The notes under the pieces: model-generated | The model's input: the letters and a program-made list of their open reading frames with translations, nothing else | Databases searched by the model: none | What the model was told of the DNA's origin: nothing | Made by a program: the position numbers and the translations under genes | Source of the DNA: CBFDBF01 sp050293315 | Lineage (GTDB): Bacteria; Pseudomonadota; Gammaproteobacteria; Chromatiales; Chromatiaceae | Assembly: GCA_050293315.1 (NCBI GenBank) | Contig: JBNKMS010000031.1 | Coordinates: 131,610 to 195,609, forward strand | Reading direction: 5' to 3' | DNA length: 64,000 nt | Shown: piece by piece, positions 52,090 to 60,259 of the stretch | How the letters are laid out: the number at the start of each line of letters is the position of its first letter | Numbering within the stretch: the first letter of the stretch is position 1

Positions 52090-54339
52090 ATGAGTAGAGA
52101 GCTGGAGTTGAATCTGGAAGGCATTGAACAGATGCCGCTGAAGGAGTTCTCGGAGAAGGCGTACCTGGACTACTCCATGTACGTCATTCTGGACCGTGCG
52201 CTTCCCCATATAGGTGATGGCCTTAAACCGGTGCAGCGGCGTATCGTCTACGCCATGTCTGAACTGGGACTGTCGGCGGCCGCCAAGTTCAAGAAGTCGG
52301 CCCGTACCGTGGGTGATGTCTTGGGTAAGTTTCATCCACATGGCGATAGCGCCTGTTATGAGGCGATGGTGCTGATGGCGCAGGGATTCTCCTATCGATA
52401 CCCGCTGATTGATGGCCAGGGTAACTGGGGTTCAGCGGATGATCCCAAGTCGTTTGCCGCTATGCGCTACACCGAGGCGCGCCTGACCGCCTACTCCCAG
52501 ACGCTGTTGTCTGAGTTGGGGCAGGGGACGGTAGATTGGCAGCCGAACTTTGACGGCACCCTACAGGAGCCGGTGGTACTGCCGGCGCGTCTGCCTAATC
52601 TGCTGCTCAACGGCACCTCTGGAATAGCCGTCGGCATGGCGACCGATATCCCGCCACACAACCTGAAAGAGGTGGCCGCTGCCTGTATCCATCTGCTGGA
52701 GTCTCCAAGGGCCTCGCTGGAGGATATATGCAAGCACATACCTGGACCGGATTTTCCCTCCGCGGCGGAGATCATTACTCCGCAGTCTGAACTGCAGCAG
52801 ATCTACCAAAATGGTAACGGCAGTTTTCGGCTGCGCGCTCGGTATGAGGTGGAGCGGGGCGATATAGTCGTTACCGCACTTCCACATCAGGTATCCGGCG
52901 CACGTGTCCTGGAGCAGATAGCCCAGCAGATGAATGCGAAAAAACTGCCGATGGTGGAGGACCTGCGGGACGAGTCAGATCACGAAAACCCAACCCGTCT
53001 GGTTATCGTACCGCGTTCCAACCGAGTGGATAAGAAACAGTTGATGTCCCACCTGTTTGCAACCACTGATCTGGAACGTAGTTACCGGGTAAACCTCAAT
53101 GTGATCGGACTGGATGGCAAACCTCAGGTCAAGGACCTGCGCAAGCTGCTAAAGGAGTGGATACAGTTTCGCTACGATACGGTAGAGCGTCGTCTCAAAC
53201 ACCGTCTCGGTAAGGTAAAAGACCGTCTGCACCTATTGGATGGTCTGTTGATCGCGCTGCTGAATATAGATGAGGTGATCAAGATTATTCGCAGTTCGGA
53301 GCAGCCGAAAAAGGAGTTGATGAAACGCTTCAAACTCTCTGAGATCCAGGCCGATTATGTCCTTGATACCAAGTTGCGGCAGTTGGCCAGGTTGGAAGAG
53401 ATAAAGATCAAAGAGGAGCAGAAGGAGCTGCAGAAGGAGCGGGACCAACTGGAGAAGACCCTCGGCTCAAAGCAGCGCATGAAGACCATGATCCGCAAGG
53501 AGATCCAGGCGGATGCGAAGGAGTATGGTGACAAACGTCGTTCTCCCATTGTGGATCGACCGGTGGCAGAGGCGATGGGTGAGAGTGATCTTGTACCGAG
53601 TGAGCCGGTGACGGTGATCCTTTCGGAGAAGGGTTGGGTGCGTAGCGCCAAAGGACATGAGATCGACCCGACGGAGCTGAACTATAAGTCGGGAGACGGC
53701 TTTCTCGATGCCGCGCGTCTGCGCAGTAGCCAGTTGGTGGTATTCCTGGACAGTGCGGGCCGCAGCTACTCGCTTCCTGCCCATACCATGCCGTCCGCAC
53801 GTGGCCATGGTGAACCGCTGACCGGTAGGTTGGCCCCGGCCGGCGATGCCGTGTTTAAGGCGGCATTGGGTGGGGACCCTGAGAAACTGTACCTGTTGGC
53901 ATCGGATGCCGGATACGGTTTTGTCGCACAGTTGCAGGACCTCTATAGCAAGACCCGGGCAGGTAAGGCACTGCTGACCCTACCCAAGGGTGGGCAGGTG
54001 CTGCGTCCAGCAGAGGTCTATGACATCGAGACCGACAGGGTGGTGGCCATAACCAATATCGGGCGTATGCTGCTCTTCCCTCTGGCCGAACTGCCTACCA
54101 TGAGTCGCGGTAAAGGTAACAAGATCATCGGTATCCCGAGTAAGCGGGTGGTTGCACGGGAGGAGTTTGTGGTTGCTGTCGCCTCTGTACCAGTGCGTGG
54201 CAAACTTACCGCCTTCTCCGGTAAGCGGCATATTACCCTGAGACCTTCCGATCTCGATCACTATCAAGGGGAGCGCGGTCGCCGCGGGAGCAAACTGCCG
54301 CGCGGTTTCCAACGAGTGGATCGAGTTATTGTCGAATAG
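52090..54339 (+). CDS. parC: DNA topoisomerase IV subunit A
   Basis: 749 residues (E. coli 752). The catalytic Tyr is in AAMRYTEARL (about 119-128), the quinolone-resistance region reads HPHGDSACYEAM with Ser and Glu at the positions that are wild type in E. coli (S80, E84). The C-terminal beta-propeller includes LFPLAELPTMSRGKGNKIIG. It ends 43 bp before the stop codon of the last cassette of array 3, so parC and the array converge. Confidence 0.98.
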   Translation: MSRELELNLEGIEQMPLKEFSEKAYLDYSMYVILDRALPHIGDGLKPVQRRIVYAMSELGLSAAAKFKKSARTVGDVLGKFHPHGDSACYEAMVLMAQGFSYRYPLIDGQGNWGSADDPKSFAAMRYTEARLTAYSQTLLSELGQGTVDWQPNFDGTLQEPVVLPARLPNLLLNGTSGIAVGMATDIPPHNLKEVAAACIHLLESPRASLEDICKHIPGPDFPSAAEIITPQSELQQIYQNGNGSFRLRARYEVERGDIVVTALPHQVSGARVLEQIAQQMNAKKLPMVEDLRDESDHENPTRLVIVPRSNRVDKKQLMSHLFATTDLERSYRVNLNVIGLDGKPQVKDLRKLLKEWIQFRYDTVERRLKHRLGKVKDRLHLLDGLLIALLNIDEVIKIIRSSEQPKKELMKRFKLSEIQADYVLDTKLRQLARLEEIKIKEEQKELQKERDQLEKTLGSKQRMKTMIRKEIQADAKEYGDKRRSPIVDRPVAEAMGESDLVPSEPVTVILSEKGWVRSAKGHEIDPTELNYKSGDGFLDAARLRSSQLVVFLDSAGRSYSLPAHTMPSARGHGEPLTGRLAPAGDAVFKAALGGDPEKLYLLASDAGYGFVAQLQDLYSKTRAGKALLTLPKGGQVLRPAEVYDIETDRVVAITNIGRMLLFPLAELPTMSRGKGNKIIGIPSKRVVAREEFVVAVASVPVRGKLTAFSGKRHITLRPSDLDHYQGERGRRGSKLPRGFQRVDRVIVE

Positions 54340-54381
54340 TCTTGGCTATTAAGAATAACGACCGCAAGCTGAGCTTAGGAT

Positions 54382-54609
54382 TTAGGTTGCTATAGAATAG
54401 CCAACGATTATGGCTACCAAAGCTAACGCCCAAGTGGCTGCTAATCCAAACCATCGGTTTTGGAGAGCGTAACCAGGCGCATAGAAAGGGACAATAAGGC
54501 ACAAGCCTGCCTGATTTCCACTAAATGTCATCGCCATGTATGCGATTAAGAAATTCACAGTGATCATGACTAACCAACCGAGTCCATAAAGAGATTGTGC
54601 AAGCTGCAT
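54382..54609 (-). CDS. Cassette-encoded small membrane protein, unknown
   Basis: 75 residues from the ATG at 54609: two or three hydrophobic segments (about 7-26 LYGLGWLVMITVNFLIAYMA, 30-46 and 52-72). No family is recognised. The longer frame beginning at 54759 reads through an attC site and overlaps another gene, so I reject it. The expected closing attC site is not clear on its far side; the array end facing parC seems eroded. Confidence 0.65.
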   Translation of the reverse strand: MQLAQSLYGLGWLVMITVNFLIAYMAMTFSGNQAGLCLIVPFYAPGYALQNRWFGLAATWALALVAIIVGYSIAT

Positions 54610-54617
54610 ATTTTGTA

Positions 54618-54695
54618 CCTTAACTATTAAAGCGGCGGAAACAAAAGTACAGCGGAGCGGTGCTGTTGGTTTTCCGTTGGCTTTACTTGTTATAA
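54618..54695 (-). repeat. attC-like site, array 3
   Basis: Minus strand arms TTATAAC and GTTAAGG, inner AAGTAAAGCC/GGCGGAAAC-type, centre AACAGCACCGCTCCGCTGT with partial symmetry. Between the DUF5063-like and small membrane genes. Confidence 0.75.
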
Positions 54696-54698
54696 CCT

Positions 54699-55148
54699 TC
54701 ACTGCTCGGTCTCCAGACAATGCACATAAAACTGTAAACTGCGCATATGAGCACGCCAATGATTATTAAAGCTGTCCAAAAGATGCCAAGTAGCCATTTC
54801 TTCTGACTCATTCTGATATGACCAATAGACCATTTTCAAATCGTTGATTATATCGGTGACATCATCTATGGCATCGCCCACATGGACTTCGCTCATACCA
54901 ATGCTTTGGGTGATTTGACCAGCCACATTGTAAAGGCCCCAATTCGGAAACGCATTTTCCGCTGCTTTACGGATGGCTGGATAATCATTTTCCGGAATCT
55001 CTTCACCAACTGGTGGATCTGATGGTGAAGTTTCCGATATTTGATATGCGAGCTTATCAAGTAGCGACAGAAACCGGCTTTCACGTGATTGAAGCTGTTC
55101 TGCTTCTACAAGCTTGATGATTTCCTCTATTGTTTGCCAAATACTCAT
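54699..55148 (-). CDS. DUF5063-like cassette protein
   Basis: 149 residues, soluble, helical: FLSLLDKLAYQISETSPSDP in the first half and DAIDDVTDIINDLKMVYWSY plus SFNNHWRAHMRSLQFYVHCL at the end. The DDxxDIxxDLK and SFxxHWxxH pattern resembles the DUF5063 family; its function is unknown. The ATG at 55148 is close to the cassette start. The stop is 4 bp before the attC arm. Confidence 0.75.
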   Translation of the reverse strand: MSIWQTIEEIIKLVEAEQLQSRESRFLSLLDKLAYQISETSPSDPPVGEEIPENDYPAIRKAAENAFPNWGLYNVAGQITQSIGMSEVHVGDAIDDVTDIINDLKMVYWSYQNESEEMATWHLLDSFNNHWRAHMRSLQFYVHCLETEQ

Positions 55149-55158
55149 AGCTTATTGG

Positions 55159-55233
55159 TTCTAACGCCGCCAACAGCGGCGAGCTAAGCAAGTCCGGTGC
55201 CAGAAGGGCACGAACTGATTGGTCTTGTTAAGT
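55159..55233 (-). repeat. attC-like site, array 3
   Basis: Minus strand arms ACTTAAC and GTTAGAA, inner AAGACCAATC, centre CACCGGACTTGCTTAGC/GCCGCTG-type. Separates the two soluble-protein cassettes. Confidence 0.75.
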
Positions 55234-55593
55234 GATTGGTTGTGGTGCACCTGCACGTCCCGCAGAATCATAACCGTCCTTTAGCATGTTGATAACATTT
55301 TGTACTGCCCACTCGAGTTCATCTTGGTTGCAGTAATACTCGTTGATGGTACCGTAATTAGAGTATGTTGATTGGTTATAGCCATCCTCGATGTCATTAA
55401 ACCAAATTACACTGTTGCCTATTATGGCGACTACCCAAAAGCCTTTACCCTCGTTGCCCCAAGGATCTTGTTGCCATTTTTCTGGGTGGATTTTTATAAC
55501 TTCCCAGATTTTCTTTTGTTCAAGACTCATGCGATCAAACGCATCATTTATGTCGTCCCAAAGTTTAGCTTCTGATATTGGTTCCCATTCCAT
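55228..55593 (-). CDS. Cassette-encoded soluble protein, unknown
   Basis: 121 residues, acidic, with many Trp residues (WEVIKIHPEKWQQDPWGNEG, FWVVAIIGNSVIWFNDIEDG). The pattern of a small alpha/beta domain is reminiscent of immunity-type proteins but no family is recognised with confidence. Its TAA stop is inside the attC arm. First cassette of array 3, directly behind the truncated leader. Confidence 0.72.
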   Translation of the reverse strand: MEWEPISEAKLWDDINDAFDRMSLEQKKIWEVIKIHPEKWQQDPWGNEGKGFWVVAIIGNSVIWFNDIEDGYNQSTYSNYGTINEYYCNQDELEWAVQNVINMLKDGYDSAGRAGAPQPIT

Positions 55594-55602
55594 AATTTAT
55601 TC

Positions 55603-55645
55603 GCTTAACAGTTAATTATAGATATCTGGAGTCAGTGTAAAAACT
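55603..55645 (-). promoter_or_regulatory. Truncated attI-like leader and array-edge motif (array 3)
   Basis: On the minus strand TATAATTAACTGTTA, as in array 2, precedes the first cassette, but the repeats upstream are gone. The leader is cut by AGTTTTTACACTGACTCC (55628-55645); the same motif (with GACCCC) cuts the last cassette of array 1. Beyond it lies the ATTGCGCC palindrome (55669-55703). Confidence 0.5.
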
Positions 55646-55721
55646 AGATTCTAACCAAAATCTTGGATGTAGGGCGCAATAACCAACGGGCATTGCGCCG
55701 CATGTATTTAGTATCAAATCC

Positions 55722-56501
55722 CTACGGGAAAGCCCGTTCCCAGGGCACTGGGATAGGAGAGCCAGAACCATCCCCCTTGGGGGCGCGGATCTGGTAGACG
55801 CGCTCAAGGTTTTCAGCCGAGAGGACAACACTGGGGGAGCCAATAGCTATGTTCTTGCCGTGGTGCAGTAGCTGCAACCGGTGGCAGAAGTGCGCGGCCA
55901 GTGAGAGATCGTGCAGCACAATAATCGCCGCACCCCCCTGTTCACAGTGGTTACGCAGCAGTGCCATAAGGTCCAGTTGGTGCGCGGGGTCGAGCGCAGC
56001 CACCGGTTCATCCGCCAGCAGGATAGAGGGCTCCACCGCCAGTGCGCGGGCCAGCAGTACCCGCATCTGCTCCCCACCAGATAGGGTGTCGAACGAGCGC
56101 CCGCGCAGTTCCAGGATATCCGCCTCCTGCATGGTACGCTCTACCACCCTGCGGTCCTCCTCTCCACCCTTTTGCCACCCCTCAAGGTGGGGGTGACGCC
56201 CCAGCTCTACCAGCCGTTCTACCGTCAGCGGCCAGTGGACCACACCCTCCTGCGCCAGATAGGCGATCCTCTGCGCCCGTTGCCGCGGGGGGATAGAGAG
56301 CAGCGGGGTATCGTCCAGCATCACCGAACCGCCGCTACCATGCCGCAGTCCGCTGATGATGCGCAGCAGGCTGCTCTTGCCGGCGCCGTTGGGGCCGATC
56401 AGACCCAGCAGCTCACCCGGTCGCAACTCCAGGTCGACTGCCTCAAGTATGGCGCTGCCATCTATATGCAGGGATATATTCTTGGCGCTTAGCATGCTCA
56501 C
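55722..56501 (-). CDS. Siderophore/cobalamin-type ABC importer ATPase (BtuD/FecE-like)
   Basis: 259 residues: Walker A GPNGAGKSS (about 36-44), signature LSGGEQMR (about 140-147), Walker B ILLADEPVAALD and H-loop VLHDLSL. The GTG start at 56501 overlaps the permease stop (GTGA); an ATG two codons later is the alternative. The set of binding protein, permease and ATPase imports vitamin B12, haem or ferric siderophores; I see no B12 riboswitch to choose among them. Confidence 0.93.
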   Translation of the reverse strand: MSMLSAKNISLHIDGSAILEAVDLELRPGELLGLIGPNGAGKSSLLRIISGLRHGSGGSVMLDDTPLLSIPPRQRAQRIAYLAQEGVVHWPLTVERLVELGRHPHLEGWQKGGEEDRRVVERTMQEADILELRGRSFDTLSGGEQMRVLLARALAVEPSILLADEPVAALDPAHQLDLMALLRNHCEQGGAAIIVLHDLSLAAHFCHRLQLLHHGKNIAIGSPSVVLSAENLERVYQIRAPKGDGSGSPIPVPWERAFP

Positions 56502-57511
56502 AACTGGATCCGCCGTGTCTTGATGATCAGGTAGAGAAAGAATGGTGCCCCCACCAGGGCAGTGAGTACACCCACCTTGATATCTACCCCTGCGGGGAAG
56601 AGCCTGGCCGCGATATCGGCGGCCAGCAGCATGGCACCACCCCCAAGGGCGCTTACCGTGAGCAGGCGACCCGGCTGGTAGGCGACCAGCGGTCGCAACA
56701 GGTGGGGCACCACCAGACCGACAAAGCCGATGCTGCCGGTGACCGATACTACCGCCCCGACGGCGAGAGAGCAGGCAAGCAGCAGACGCCAGCGCAGCAG
56801 GTTTAGGTTCACCCCCATCGACCTGGCGGTATCCTCCCCCAGGGTGAGGGCATCAAGCGAGCGGCCGCTGCCCAATAGCAGCAGCCAGCCCAGCAAGGTA
56901 GGGAACAGCAGCAGCCACCACTCATTCATGCTGCGGTCACTAAGAGAGCCGAGCATCCAGTAGACGATCTCCTGCACCGCATATGGGCTTGGGGCCAGAT
57001 TGAGTAGCAGCGATATCAGCGCGAAGGCCAGCGCGTTGATCGCCACCCCGGCCAGGATCAGGGTGGTGATACTGGCGGAGCGTCCAGCCAGCAGATAGAC
57101 CAGCAGGGTCGCGAGCAGCGAGCCGACCATGCCCCCCAGTGGGAGCATAAAGGGGAGTGCGCCGGCCACCCCGAAATAGAGCATCACCACCGCCCCCAGC
57201 GCGGCACCGCTGGCACTGCCGATCAGTCCCGGACTGGCCAGTGGATTGCGCAGCAGACCCTGCATCACCGCACCGCATAGCCCCAGAGTGGCGCCGCCGA
57301 CCAAGGCGATCAGGCTCCGCGGGACCCGTATCTCACTGAGGATAATCGCCAGTATGTTACCGCTATTGGGGATGGTGTCACCCGCCTGCAGCAACATGGA
57401 AAATGATACCGGGCCGACATTCAGTGAGATCGCGAACAGCACAACCACCAGGATGCCCAGCAGCGTGAGCAGCAGGTGCTGCGGCAACCCCTTGTAGGCG
57501 GACTGGCTCAT
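56498..57511 (-). CDS. FecCD/BtuC-family ABC importer permease
   Basis: 337 residues with about ten membrane helices. LRNPLASPGLIGSASGAALG (about 88-107) and GFVGLVVPHLLRPLV (about 263-277) are the family signatures; the second contains the ATPase-contact loop. It overlaps the binding-protein gene by 4 bp (ATGA) and the ATPase gene by 4 bp. Confidence 0.95.
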   Translation of the reverse strand: MSQSAYKGLPQHLLLTLLGILVVVLFAISLNVGPVSFSMLLQAGDTIPNSGNILAIILSEIRVPRSLIALVGGATLGLCGAVMQGLLRNPLASPGLIGSASGAALGAVVMLYFGVAGALPFMLPLGGMVGSLLATLLVYLLAGRSASITTLILAGVAINALAFALISLLLNLAPSPYAVQEIVYWMLGSLSDRSMNEWWLLLFPTLLGWLLLLGSGRSLDALTLGEDTARSMGVNLNLLRWRLLLACSLAVGAVVSVTGSIGFVGLVVPHLLRPLVAYQPGRLLTVSALGGGAMLLAADIAARLFPAGVDIKVGVLTALVGAPFFLYLIIKTRRIQL

Positions 57512-58338
57512 CGGCTGTGTGCCGCGGCCAGGGACTCGACCGCCTCCGCAATCATCGGTCCGCCACAGATCCAGAGGTTGTAATCGACCTCTGTTATTGT
57601 CCTCTCCCCGGCCATCTTATGCAGGGCAGGGTGGTTGAGCATACGCTGGGCGATAGAGTCGCTACCGGGGGCGTAGCGTGAGGTGAATATCTGTTGCGGC
57701 TGTGCCAGCAGCAACCGCTCCAGGTCGATCCTGCCGTATCCAACGATACCCGACTCGGCCGCAATATTGCGCCATCCGGCCAGACGTAGCGCCTCATCTT
57801 GCAGGGTATCGCTGCCGCTGGTGTAGCCCCTGGGTTGATAGAACAGTGCCCCATCCTGCGTCCCATTCAGGCCTGTCTTGACTCTGGCAATGCGCTGGTC
57901 CATCTCGCTGATCAGCTGTTCACCCCTCTGTTCTGCTCCTACCAGTTTGGCCAGATACCGGATATTCTCGCGGATAGCGGCGATGCTGTTGGCCATTGGT
58001 AGTACCTCAACCCGATAACCGAGCTGGCGCAGCATCCTCACCGCCGGTTTCGCCGCATGGCTGCCGGCCAGTACCAGATCCGGCTGCAGCGGCAGCAGCT
58101 CCTCCACGCGCCCATGGTTGATCTCCAACCGCTGGGCGGTCTCTGCCATAAAAGAGCTCTCCGGCAGGCGTGAGAGACTGCTTACCGAGGCGATCCTCTC
58201 CTCCGGAACCAGCTGCATCAACAGCTGATCTGTACAGAGATTGAGCGAGACAATACGCGCCGGTCTCTCCTCAGCAGAGAGTAGCCCAGCAGGTAGCAGC
58301 AGCAGAGATAACAAGATTGGTAAAGGCAAAAGACGCAT
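57508..58338 (-). CDS. BtuF-like periplasmic metal-chelate binding protein
   Basis: 276 residues: signal peptide about 1-21 (LPILLSLLLLPAGLLSA), then the helical-backbone metal receptor fold with RIVSLNLCTDQLLMQLVPEE (about 28-47) and LLPLQPDLVLAGSHAAKPAV. It would bind cobalamin, haem or a ferric chelate and deliver it to the permease. First gene of the three-gene operon. Confidence 0.92.
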   Translation of the reverse strand: MRLLPLPILLSLLLLPAGLLSAEERPARIVSLNLCTDQLLMQLVPEERIASVSSLSRLPESSFMAETAQRLEINHGRVEELLPLQPDLVLAGSHAAKPAVRMLRQLGYRVEVLPMANSIAAIRENIRYLAKLVGAEQRGEQLISEMDQRIARVKTGLNGTQDGALFYQPRGYTSGSDTLQDEALRLAGWRNIAAESGIVGYGRIDLERLLLAQPQQIFTSRYAPGSDSIAQRMLNHPALHKMAGERTITEVDYNLWICGGPMIAEAVESLAAAHSR

Positions 58339-58434
58339 GGCCCTATTTCAGCACGAATAGTGTGCCACTACCAAGTATCACCCCATCTCCCGCGAGAGCA
58401 GGCTCCGACAGATGGTTGTTTATTCATCGAGTAA

Positions 58435-58470
58435 CAAACGCAAAGAACGCAAAGGCGCAGAGGCGCAAAG
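58435..58470 (+). repeat. AACGCAAAGAACGCAAAGGC repeat
   Basis: Third copy of the family described at 748-980. It lies in the gap upstream of the small gene at 58661 and makes an artificial N-terminal extension of that frame. Confidence 0.6.
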
Positions 58471-58660
58471 GTTTATTAACGCTAACAACGTCAAAACTAT
58501 TTGCGCCTTCGCCTACAGGGAAGTAGGCAAGGGGCGTGAGCATGGAGCGGAGGCCTTGCCGAGGCGAAGTGGGGGAGTCAAAATCCACATCTACCACCTC
58601 AAGCTTTACCCCAAATTGCCGCTACAAACCATAGCACCGCAAAGCAGTGAGGTGACAGGT

Positions 58661-58987
58661 ATGCCAGATCAACATATTGATCGTAACAAGCTCCTGTTGA
58701 AGATGAACAACAGGATACGCAAACTCAATCGGGAGATAATCAACCCAGAGATCCCGGAGTTAACCCTGGACGACCTAACGCCGGCAATCCTTATGGTAGC
58801 TAGGGCCAGGGCCGCCTACCTGAAACAGTTTTGCCAGATAGCCCACGCAGTAGGTGAAGGCCTGCCAGATTTAGACCAAGTCAAAAAGTTGCGTGATCTG
58901 CGCCTGGTAGTTGATGAGCTTGTTAATGGGGTAAAGGCGGTGGAGTGCGCCATTGAGCACAACTATCTGGATATCCAAACAAAATAA
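58661..58987 (+). CDS. Small helical protein, unknown
   Basis: 108 residues, soluble and helical: MNNRIRKLNREIINPEIPEL, LTPAILMVARARAAYLKQFC and LRLVVDELVNGVKAVECAIE. No family is recognised. The ATG at 58661 follows GAGG at 9 bases; the upstream in-frame extension from 58412 is made of an intergenic repeat and is not protein-like. It stands 176 bp before the DUF3581 gene. Confidence 0.75.
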   Translation: MPDQHIDRNKLLLKMNNRIRKLNREIINPEIPELTLDDLTPAILMVARARAAYLKQFCQIAHAVGEGLPDLDQVKKLRDLRLVVDELVNGVKAVECAIEHNYLDIQTK

Positions 58988-59163
58988 CGTGATTATTTTG
59001 CATTAACGCTCCAAACAGCAGCACCTACCCTCTCAGCTGCTCCTCAGAACCCCATTTCAACTAGCGCAGATCCGCTAATTACCTGTAGAATACGCGCTTT
59101 ATTCCAGAAATGGACTGAAACCATACCCAGCTGACCTAAAAAAAAGAGCGCAAAGGCAACACT

Positions 59164-59871
59164 ATGGATTTGAAAAGCTACTACCTGGAGGAAGACGGAA
59201 AGATTAGCTTTTCCCGTCAGCAGGCCAGTCGCTTTGCCAAAGAGGTCGCGGACGACTTCAACCCTATCCATAACGCGGACAGCAAGATGTTCTGTGTCCC
59301 GGGAGACCTGCTGTTCGCGGTGGCCATCTCTAAGCTCGGCCTAAGCCAGAATATGCGCTTCAAATTCACCGACATGGTGAGCGATAGCACCAAGCTGCAC
59401 TTCCAGGATAACGGAACAGACACCCTCTCCATCAATGATGATGACGACAAGACCTACCTGACCATCGAGCGCTCCGGCGACGCCGCCGAAGATCAGGACA
59501 TGATCTGCGAACTGGCCCAGCGCTACGTAGAGTTCTCCGGCCAGGGTTTCCCCCATATCCTGGTGCCGCTGATGGCGGAACAGAATGTGATGATGAACCT
59601 GACGCGTCCGTTGATAGTCTACGAGAGCATGGAGTTCAGCCTGAAGCACCTGGACATCCAGAAACCGAAGCTCGACCTGACCGGCTCCAAGCTGGAGGTG
59701 AACGGCAAGAAGGGCAACGTGCGCATGGACTTCGATTTCACCAGCGATGACGAAGTGGTCGGCAGCGGTACTAAATACATGCTGCTACGCGGCCTGCGCC
59801 CCTTCGACCGCGAGGCGATGGACACCTTTGTCGAGCACTACACGGCCAACCGGGTCGCATATAGTAGTTAA
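59164..59871 (+). CDS. DUF3581 family protein
   Basis: 235 residues, soluble. It has FAKEVADDFNPIHNADSKMF (about 25-44), a hot-dog-like dehydratase signature in DDFNPIH, and the family's PGDLLFAVAISKLGLSQNM. DUF3581 proteins occur in gammaproteobacteria; their function is unknown, with a MaoC-like fold as my inference. The last 38 bases of the gene region (59836-59873) are repeated exactly at 60159-60196. Confidence 0.88.
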   Translation: MDLKSYYLEEDGKISFSRQQASRFAKEVADDFNPIHNADSKMFCVPGDLLFAVAISKLGLSQNMRFKFTDMVSDSTKLHFQDNGTDTLSINDDDDKTYLTIERSGDAAEDQDMICELAQRYVEFSGQGFPHILVPLMAEQNVMMNLTRPLIVYESMEFSLKHLDIQKPKLDLTGSKLEVNGKKGNVRMDFDFTSDDEVVGSGTKYMLLRGLRPFDREAMDTFVEHYTANRVAYSS

Positions 59872-60259
59872 ATCCTCCACCCTGCATCAACACACTCAAG
59901 CTAAATAATGGCTGGGGCAAGTTTGTGATTAAACCATACGGCGCAATGCCCGTTGGTTATTGCGCCCTACATTCTGGATCCAGAGCCGTAGGGCGGATTA
60001 GCGAAGCGTAATCCGCCGAATGATATACCCCATAATTTGAGGCAAGTTTGCTATTGCTCGAGTAATCCTCGTCATCCCGCGGCTTGACCGCATCTCAACA
60101 CCTCGTCATCCCGCGGCCTGACCGCGGGATCCATATTGAAGGTTGCTTCACCGTAGAACACTACACGGCCAACCGGGTCGCATATAGTAGTTAAATTCCT
60201 CGCCCGGACTAACCTGGGCAAACTCCTTAGCGGATTCGATAGCGATTTGATATTATGGC
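59872..60259. repeat. Repeat-filled gap with a 38-bp copy of the DUF3581 gene end
   Basis: No gene is visible. It holds an ATTGCGCC palindrome piece (59935-59970), a GGCGGATTAGCGAAGCGTAA palindrome (59993-60018), two CCCGCGGnnTGACC repeats (60070-60091 and 60103-60134), and then 38 bp identical to the 3' end of the DUF3581 gene including the stop codon (60159-60196). The duplication suggests a recombination event between repeats. Confidence 0.75.

Larger units (their letters stand above)
54382..55609 (-). mobile_element. Integron-type gene cassette array 3 (integrase-less)
   Basis: Leftward array of three cassettes between a truncated leader at 55603-55627 and parC. Two attC-like sites are seen (55159-55233, 54618-54695). 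Cassette ends match their starts with one change each (GTTAAGCG/CACTTAAC and GTTAGAACC/GGTTATAAC), so these are older than those in arrays 1 and 2. Confidence 0.75.

Noticed and set aside
54340..54381. attC site between array 3 and parC
   Set aside because: Only weak resemblance (CCTAAGC against expected CCTTAAC); not enough to call.
54610..54759. Extended N-terminus of the last array 3 membrane protein
   Set aside because: It would read through an attC site and overlap the DUF5063-like gene; the ATG at 54609 fits the cassette layout.
15319..55645. An integron integrase (intI) for the cassette arrays
   Set aside because: I looked in the regions beside all three leaders (14.6-15.3, 39.8-40.1, 55.6-55.7 kb) and among all long frames; none shows a tyrosine recombinase with the Arg...His-x-x-Arg...Tyr pattern.
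58339..58434. Cobalamin riboswitch before the BtuF-like gene
   Set aside because: No B12 box or conserved riboswitch core is visible, so substrate remains open.
58412..58660. N-terminal extension of the small gene at 58661
   Set aside because: It is encoded by an intergenic repeat and has no protein-like pattern; a better start lies at 58661.
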